Source of the DNA: Niallia taxi
GTDB taxonomy: Bacteria > Bacillota > Bacilli > Bacillales > Cytobacillaceae
Direction: 5' to 3'
Length of the DNA: 64,000 nucleotides
Assembly (NCBI RefSeq): GCF_004005475.1
Contig: NZ_RZTZ01000001.1
Span: 620,001-684,000 of the forward strand
Numbering within the stretch: the stretch's first letter is position 1; each line of letters begins with the position of its first letter. Positions 59,287-64,000 of this stretch are shown here, piece by piece. The notes below the pieces were generated by a model. The model did no database searches. It saw only the letters and a list, made by a program, of their open reading frames with translations, and was not told the DNA's origin. The position numbers and the translations under genes are program-made.

Positions 59287-59933
59287 ACGCAAGACGCATG
59301 ATACTTATTAACATCATCCTACTTATTGTTTTAGTGGGTGGCGGTTTTACAGGTTATTATTTCTATGATAAATCTGTTTCTTACATCTCAACAGATAATG
59401 CCCAAATTACGGGACAACAAGTGAGCATTGCTTCACCTGCAACAGGTAAATTAACAGCATGGAGCGGTGATGTCGGCGAGAAATTTGGCAAAAATGAAAA
59501 AATCGGGACAGTGGAAGTAACAACTGAAACTGGAACATCAAAAATTAATGTTAATGTTCCTGCAAACAGCACTGTTGTTCAATCATCAGCAGTAGAAAAT
59601 TCTTTTGTTGCAGCAGGTACTTCTTTAGCTAAAGCATATGACATGAATAACCTATGGGTTACAGCAAACGTTGATGAAACAGACTTAAACGACGTAAAGG
59701 TTGGCCAAGACGTTGATCTATATGTAGATGCATACCCAGATACAACTTTAACTGGTAAAGTAGAATCTTTAGGCTTAGCAACATCAAGCACATTCTCATT
59801 GCTTCCTAGCAGCAATTCATCAGGCGACTACACAAAAGAAACGCAAGTCATTCCTGTTAAAGTCTCAATTGATAACTATGGTGGTTTAGATTTAGTTCCT
59901 GGTATGAACGTAACTGTGCGAATCCATAAGTAG
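59283..59933 (+). CDS. HlyD/EmrA-type membrane fusion protein
   Basis: This 216-residue protein has one N-terminal membrane helix (about 6-28), then a lipoyl/barrel-sandwich part (STDNAQITGQQVSIASPATGKL) and a beta-barrel with NVDETDLNDVKVGQDVDLYVD. The long coiled-coil hairpin of EmrA proteins is missing, as in short Gram-positive adaptors. It works with the MFS pump encoded next. The stop is directly followed by the pump gene. Confidence 0.9.
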   Translation: MNARRMILINIILLIVLVGGGFTGYYFYDKSVSYISTDNAQITGQQVSIASPATGKLTAWSGDVGEKFGKNEKIGTVEVTTETGTSKINVNVPANSTVVQSSAVENSFVAAGTSLAKAYDMNNLWVTANVDETDLNDVKVGQDVDLYVDAYPDTTLTGKVESLGLATSSTFSLLPSSNSSGDYTKETQVIPVKVSIDNYGGLDLVPGMNVTVRIHK

Positions 59934-61793
59934 GTGATGACGATGACGATATATATCGCAAGCTATGCAGTTATCAGCATTATATTGCTCCTCACCATAA
60001 ACTACCTGATTAGGAAACAAAGCAGAAAACCAAAACAGGAAAAAGTAAGCAATACAAGTAAGGATGAACCTATCCAAGAAAATGAAATTTCTCATAGCTC
60101 CATTGCGCAAGAAGAAAGTCCGATGGAGGAAGCAATAAATGAAACATTAAGCAAGTCTGCGATTACAGAACCGGCGTTAGAGTATGTCAGTGATCCAGAT
60201 AATGCTGAAAGACATGACGAAAACGAAATACCTGTTAAAGAAAAAGACATTAAACAACAAGCAAGAGTAGATTTCGAAGGCAGTAAAGGAAAAATTATCG
60301 CTGCCGTTATGCTGGGTGCATTCGTTGCCATTCTTAACCAAACATTATTGAATGTAGCTATCCCGCATATTATGAACGATTTGAATGTTTCAACAAGTAC
60401 TGTTCAATGGTTGACAACTGGTTATATGCTGACAAATGGTGTGTTTATTCCAATCACTCCGTTCTTAATCAGCAAGCTTGGAACCAGAAAGCTGCTCATA
60501 CTCGCTATGTCTGCTTTCACCATCGGCTCATTAGTATGTTCTGTGTCTACAGGCTTCAGCATGCTAATGATTGGACGTGTCATCCAGGCAGCTGGTGCTG
60601 GTGTTATTATGCCTCTTCTAATGACAACATTCTTGACTATCTTCCCACCTGAAAAACGTGGTACTGCAATGGGTATCATGGGGGTTGCGATGATTTTTGC
60701 TCCTGCTATCGGTCCTACACTTTCAGGATGGCTAATTGGTCATTATTCATGGAGAGTATTATTTGATCTTGTTATTCCTTTTGGAATCATTGATTTAATC
60801 ATCGCTACTATTTGGATGAAGGATGTTACACCACGCACAAATCCAAAATTCGATTTATGGGGCTTTGTCACTTCTACTATCGGATTAGGCTTCTTGCTTT
60901 ACGGCTTCAGTGAAGCAGGTAATGATGGCTGGGACAGTGGTGTAGTTATTGGTTCTCTTATCACGGGTGTTGTTTTCTTAGCACTGTTCGTTTGGCGTGA
61001 ATTTACTACTGAAACTCCTATGCTTGATCTAAGGGTTTTCAAGTACGATATTTATGCATTAACTACAGTAGTAAGCATGGTTGTCAACATGGCAATGTTT
61101 GCAGGTATGATTCTACTTCCAGTTTACCTTCAAAACATTCGCGGCTTTACCGCATTGGATTCTGGTTTATTAATGCTTCCAGGAGCAATTGTAATGGGGA
61201 TTATGTCGCCGATTGCTGGTAAGCTGTTTGACAGATTTGGTGCAAGACCACTTGCAATCATTGGGCTGGTTATCACTGTATTGACAACATGGGGCTTTAC
61301 ACAATTGACAATGCAAACAACCTATGCACATATCATGATGCTTTATATCTTCCGTATGTTCGGAATGTCCTTCATCATGATGACCGTTATGACAGAGGGT
61401 ATGAACCAGCTGCCAATGCATTTGACAAGCCATGGTACAGCAGCCTCTAACACGGCTAGAACTGTTGCCGGAAGTATTGGAACAGCATTCCTTGTTACTG
61501 TTATGACTAACAGGTCTACATTCCATACTGCAAATTACAGTAATATTATCACAAGCGACAATCCGTTTATCGCTGAAAAACTAGGTCAGCTTGGTCAAGG
61601 ATTCGCAGCATTAGCTGGTATCCCTTCAAGCTCTGGTCAAGCACTCGCTGTTTCGACTATTTATGGAAAAGCAGTTGTGCAGGCAACAATTAACGGAATA
61701 AACGATGCCTTTATCGTCGCGACAGGCATCTCAGCACTAGCACTTCTCTTGGCATTCTTCATTAGAAGATCAACACCTAGAAAAGTTAAGTAA
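59934..61793 (+). CDS. EmrB/QacA-type multidrug MFS transporter with N-terminal extension
   Basis: This DHA2-family pump (619 residues from GTG 59934; ATG 59937 or 59943 are possible starts) has 14 transport helices from about residue 120 on. Family motifs include LNQTLLNVAIPHIMNDL, WLTTGYMLTNGVFIPITPFL, and the motif-C-type stretch GVAMIFAPAIGPTLSGWLI. Before these lie an extra membrane helix (about 6-24) and an acidic linker of about 85 residues (EEAINETLSKS, DPDNAERHDENE). Most family members lack this part, so the pump has an added helix. It probably expels a drug or lipid-like compound with protons. Confidence 0.92.
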   Translation: MMTMTIYIASYAVISIILLLTINYLIRKQSRKPKQEKVSNTSKDEPIQENEISHSSIAQEESPMEEAINETLSKSAITEPALEYVSDPDNAERHDENEIPVKEKDIKQQARVDFEGSKGKIIAAVMLGAFVAILNQTLLNVAIPHIMNDLNVSTSTVQWLTTGYMLTNGVFIPITPFLISKLGTRKLLILAMSAFTIGSLVCSVSTGFSMLMIGRVIQAAGAGVIMPLLMTTFLTIFPPEKRGTAMGIMGVAMIFAPAIGPTLSGWLIGHYSWRVLFDLVIPFGIIDLIIATIWMKDVTPRTNPKFDLWGFVTSTIGLGFLLYGFSEAGNDGWDSGVVIGSLITGVVFLALFVWREFTTETPMLDLRVFKYDIYALTTVVSMVVNMAMFAGMILLPVYLQNIRGFTALDSGLLMLPGAIVMGIMSPIAGKLFDRFGARPLAIIGLVITVLTTWGFTQLTMQTTYAHIMMLYIFRMFGMSFIMMTVMTEGMNQLPMHLTSHGTAASNTARTVAGSIGTAFLVTVMTNRSTFHTANYSNIITSDNPFIAEKLGQLGQGFAALAGIPSSSGQALAVSTIYGKAVVQATINGINDAFIVATGISALALLLAFFIRRSTPRKVK

Positions 61794-61796
61794 TAC

Positions 61797-61829
61797 AAAA
61801 GAGGCTATGAAATTTCATAGCCTCTTTGT
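61797..61829. terminator. Bidirectional terminator between MFS gene and fabI
   Basis: A perfect stem, AAAGAGGCTATGAAA / TTTCATAGCCTCTTT, lies between convergent genes. Confidence 0.88.
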
Positions 61830-61837
61830 TATATTCA

Positions 61838-62617
61838 TCAGCCAAGGATGTTATAGCCTGAATCTACATAAATAATTTCGCCTGTAACCCCTCTTGACAG
61901 CTCACTGATCATCGCCAATGTCATATCGCCGACCTCATCCTGTGTAACATTTCTTTTTAATGGAGAAGTTTCTTCAATTTTATGAAGGATAGCATTAAAT
62001 GAACCAACACCTTTTGCAGCAAGTGTGCGAATTGCACCAGCAGAAATAGCATTTACACGGATATTATCTTTACCCATTTCTAATGCCAAATACTTAACAG
62101 ATGACTCAAGTGCAGCTTTAGCAACACCCATTACGTTATATCCACTCACAGCACGTTCAGCGCCAAGATAGCTCATTGTTGTAACAGTTCCACCTTCTGT
62201 CATGTAAGGCTTCGCTTCCCTTGCTACAGCAATTAAAGAATACGCACTAGTATCCTGTGCAAATGCATAACCTTCCCTTGAAGTATTAATAAAGTCTCCT
62301 TTTAAATCCTCAGCATGAGCAAATGCAACAGAATGAACAACTCCGTGAATCACGCCTACTTTTGAGCCAATTTCTTGGAATGCATTCTTAATGCTGTCAT
62401 CACTGTTTACATCACATTGAACAATTAACTTAGCATCATAACTGTTATCTGACAATAATTTAGTTAATTTACTAAGTGAGCGATCAAGTCGGTATGTAAA
62501 AATTAAATTTGCACCAGCCTTGAACAAGGATTTAGCAACACCCCAAGCAAGACTTCGTTCATTTGCAACACCCATAATAACGATGTTTTTGCCTTTTATT
62601 TTCAATAAATCTTCCAT
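61838..62617 (-). CDS. fabI: Enoyl-[acyl-carrier-protein] reductase (NADH), FabI
   Basis: This 259-residue short-chain reductase does the last step of each fatty acid elongation cycle in the cytoplasm. The NADH-binding part begins IVIMGVANERSLAWGVA, and the catalytic pair is Y160 and K167 in SGYNVMGVAKAALE, with a second Tyr (Y150) in MSYLGAER. The length is normal. A GGAGGAC site precedes the ATG. A FapR-like box overlaps the promoter, so malonyl-CoA should induce it, as known in Bacillus subtilis. Confidence 0.97.
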   Translation of the reverse strand: MEDLLKIKGKNIVIMGVANERSLAWGVAKSLFKAGANLIFTYRLDRSLSKLTKLLSDNSYDAKLIVQCDVNSDDSIKNAFQEIGSKVGVIHGVVHSVAFAHAEDLKGDFINTSREGYAFAQDTSAYSLIAVAREAKPYMTEGGTVTTMSYLGAERAVSGYNVMGVAKAALESSVKYLALEMGKDNIRVNAISAGAIRTLAAKGVGSFNAILHKIEETSPLKRNVTQDEVGDMTLAMISELSRGVTGEIIYVDSGYNILG

Positions 62618-62663
62618 ATTGTCCTCCTAATTTGACAAGTCACTTTTACAATCTTACACCTAG

Positions 62664-62684
62664 TTTTAGTACTTGGTTCTAATA
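62664..62684 (-). promoter_or_regulatory. FapR-like box before fabI
   Basis: On the minus strand TATTAGAACCAAGTACTAAA follows closely after a TGCTATAAT -10 region. It resembles the FapR site (TTAGTACCNNNTACTAA type), which controls lipid synthesis genes. Confidence 0.7.
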
Positions 62685-62886
62685 CTATTATAGCATAAAC
62701 CAACATTAAATAAGCCACCCGTCTTGTTAAATTGACATTTCACATCCTCCCTCCTTATTATGGCTAAGTATATGTTATAAAAACTAAGTGTTACTCAATT
62801 TGTTCTCTCATTAGAATTCCTTAAAAGGATAAAACAGCAGCACCAAATCAATACTAAGCCTATAAAAGTTTTGGGAGGTGAACAGC

Positions 62887-63090
62887 TTGACCGAACTTAC
62901 AATGAAGGAATTGGCATTTATGGAGGATGAAATTCGCGCCGAGACGATTACTGCTAAAACATTGAACTGGTGTGCAGCACAATGTCATGATGAGACACTA
63001 AAAAGCACACTTGAAGCTATGGCAGAAAAACATCAGCTAAAGATTGCTGACCTGTCTCAATATTTTAACAGAACGTCAAATATTCAATAA
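62887..63090 (+). CDS. Spore coat protein, CotF/YraG-like
   Basis: This is a 67-residue protein from TTG 62887, which has GGGAGG eight bases upstream; GTG 62878 is also in frame but overlaps that site. It is wholly helical: TMKELAFMEDEIRAETITAKTLNW and ETLKSTLEAMAEKHQLKIADL. It resembles the small partner of CotF-like coat proteins in Bacillaceae (yraG with yraF). It lies 12 bases upstream of the CotF-like gene, forming a two-gene operon expected in sporulation. Confidence 0.78.
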   Translation: MTELTMKELAFMEDEIRAETITAKTLNWCAAQCHDETLKSTLEAMAEKHQLKIADLSQYFNRTSNIQ

Positions 63091-63102
63091 ACTGCGTAAA
63101 GG

Positions 63103-63408
63103 ATGAATGAAATGCCAAACAATATCGAAGGGCGCGGCCTGACAGACAAGGAAATGCTCCAGCTTTGTTTAGAGCTTGAGAAAGGGCGCTGTCACAGTAT
63201 TAGCACTGTCATACTAGAAACGTCACACCAAGGGCTCCGTGACATTTATGAGCAGGCCTTTGCAAATGCCAGCTCAAACCAATACGAGCTTTTTACCATC
63301 ATGAATGAAAAAGGCTGGTACAAAACAGAAAAAGCGTCTATAGAACAAATCAGTAACGTACAGGAGCTAATGCAAAATAATTTGCATCCTGATGATACAT
63401 TTAAATAA
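63103..63408 (+). CDS. Spore coat protein, CotF-like
   Basis: This 101-residue protein contains the coat F domain: LTDKEMLQLCLELEKGRCHS, TVILETSHQGLRDIYEQAF and NEKGWYKTEKASIEQI. Such proteins are four-helix bundles found in the spore coat. It follows the smaller coat gene after 12 bases and ends in a terminator. It is a direct sign of a spore-forming host. The exact place in the coat is unknown. Confidence 0.88.
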   Translation: MNEMPNNIEGRGLTDKEMLQLCLELEKGRCHSISTVILETSHQGLRDIYEQAFANASSNQYELFTIMNEKGWYKTEKASIEQISNVQELMQNNLHPDDTFK

Positions 63409-63414
63409 GAAATC

Positions 63415-63455
63415 AAAAGGGATGGAATAATACATTATTCACCATCCCTAATTTA
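63415..63455 (+). terminator. Terminator of the coat gene pair
   Basis: AGGGATGG and CCATCCCT, with AATAAT / ATTATT inside, form a stem-loop after the CotF-like gene. Confidence 0.75.
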
Positions 63456-64000
63456 ATCTAACTTCAACGCAATGGACCTTATGTTAAGGGTAATAAATGA
63501 TGCCAGACTTTAAAAGTAGCCCGTTCCATTGCTTATGTCCTCCGCTTCATTCCACTAACAAGTTTAAAGTAAAATCCAAACTAAAAGTCTGCCACGCTTA
63601 AAATAGTTCCGTTTACGATAACTTAAACACTTATGTTTTAAGTGTTTTGACAAGCTCAAAAAATCTTCAGGAGTGTTATCCATTAGCTTTTGTAATCAAT
63701 CCCTGCTTAATTTTAAGAAAAATGACGATTTTAAGCATCAGAAAGGAATTTATAAGAAAAAATAAGATGATTTAAAAAATCATTTCTTATCATTGTTAGT
63801 GTATTGCAAACTCTTTCATTTCTGAAAAATCAAAGTTTGTCTGTACATCCTCTCTTTAATGGCGTAGATAATATTATTTATTCTTAAAATCATATCTGTA
63901 CAATTTTACATTTATTTAGTATGATTTTAATTATGTTTTATGTCAGATTATCTTACATACAAACAAATGTTTATCAAAAAGGATTTATTTATCCTAGTTT
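63456..64000. other. AT-rich region with repeats, no gene seen
   Basis: The last 545 bases hold no supported frame. An inverted copy of the dispersed repeat is at about 63530-63556. A hairpin, AAACACTT / AAGTGTTT, is at about 63625-63651. A longer imperfect hairpin, ATAAGATGATTT / AAATCATTTCTTAT, is near 63762-63791. Confidence 0.6.
63530..63556 (-). repeat. Short dispersed repeat, copy 2
   Basis: The minus strand reads TAGTGGAATGAAGCGGAGGA then CATAAGC, which matches the first part of the element at 46917-47003 (TAGTGTAATGGAGCGGAGGA). The rest of this copy has diverged. Confidence 0.5.

Overview
The window is low-GC Firmicute DNA, most likely from a spore-forming member of the Bacillaceae. 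The reasons are the CotF-type spore coat genes at the right end, the strong AGGAGG-type ribosome binding sites, the CcpA (cre), Fur, AraR and FapR-like operator sequences, and a haem-acquisition (isd) operon laid out like that of the Bacillus cereus group. A Niallia-like species is possible, but the genus cannot be fixed from sequence alone. There are no rRNA or tRNA genes, no phage genes, no complete insertion sequences and no CRISPR array. It reads as a chromosomal region rich in carbohydrate and nutrient-scavenging operons.

Layout. (1) 1-8.9 kb is an L-arabinose island: araB-araD-araA (araA cut by the window edge), a GH127 beta-L-arabinofuranosidase, the repressor araR, a GH27 enzyme whose active site points to beta-L-arabinopyranosidase, and an AraC-type regulator. 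AraR-like boxes and cre sites sit in front of these genes. (2) 9-10 kb holds an RsbR-type STAS protein. (3) 10-21.3 kb is an 11-gene Fur-type isd operon: IsdC-like wall protein, secreted single-NEAT haemophore, a 1096-residue protein with six NEAT domains and a sortase-B-type signal, one complete haem ABC transporter, sortase B, a second complete ABC transporter, and an IsdG-type haem monooxygenase. (4) 21.4-26.1 kb holds a membrane thioredoxin, peptidase T, an unknown protein, ribulose-phosphate 3-epimerase and an M20 peptidase, followed by a decayed beta-propeller gene. (5) 27-29.2 kb is a GntR regulator and a GH1 6-phospho-beta-glucosidase with two cre sites, followed by a candidate small RNA. 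(6) 29.4-32.3 kb holds small proteins (YqhV, an HMA-like fold without its cysteines, a Cys-rich protein, a DUF4023 peptide) and a di/tripeptide transporter. (7) 32.3-38.8 kb is an operon joining a spermidine-type ABC transporter to a nucleoside hydrolase and an adenine deaminase. (8) 39.8-44.9 kb is an amino-sugar operon nagA-nagB-nagR-murQ-nagE. (9) 45.3-46.8 kb is a lone GT2 glycosyltransferase resembling wall teichoic acid enzymes. (10) 47-52.1 kb is a melibiose/raffinose-type operon (melE-melD-melC-yesL-like-melA). (11) 52.6-57.5 kb is a gluconate regulon (gntK, gnd, RpiR-type regulator, gntP). (12) 57.7-64 kb holds manganese catalase, a MarR-HlyD-EmrB efflux operon behind a perfect 20-bp palindrome, fabI behind a FapR-like box, and two CotF-like spore coat genes.

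How it works together. The sugar operons feed plant polysaccharide arabinose, alpha-galactosides, beta-glucosides, gluconate and peptidoglycan amino sugars into the pentose phosphate pathway and glycolysis. Cre-like sites in front of most of them suggest a common CcpA brake. The isd operon takes haem from the outside, passes it across the wall by NEAT domains, imports it and degrades it to release iron. The most unusual parts are the six-NEAT anchored protein with its internal duplication, the two haem importers in one operon, the purine-salvage operon built on a spermidine-type ABC transporter, and the likely re-specified GH27 enzyme.
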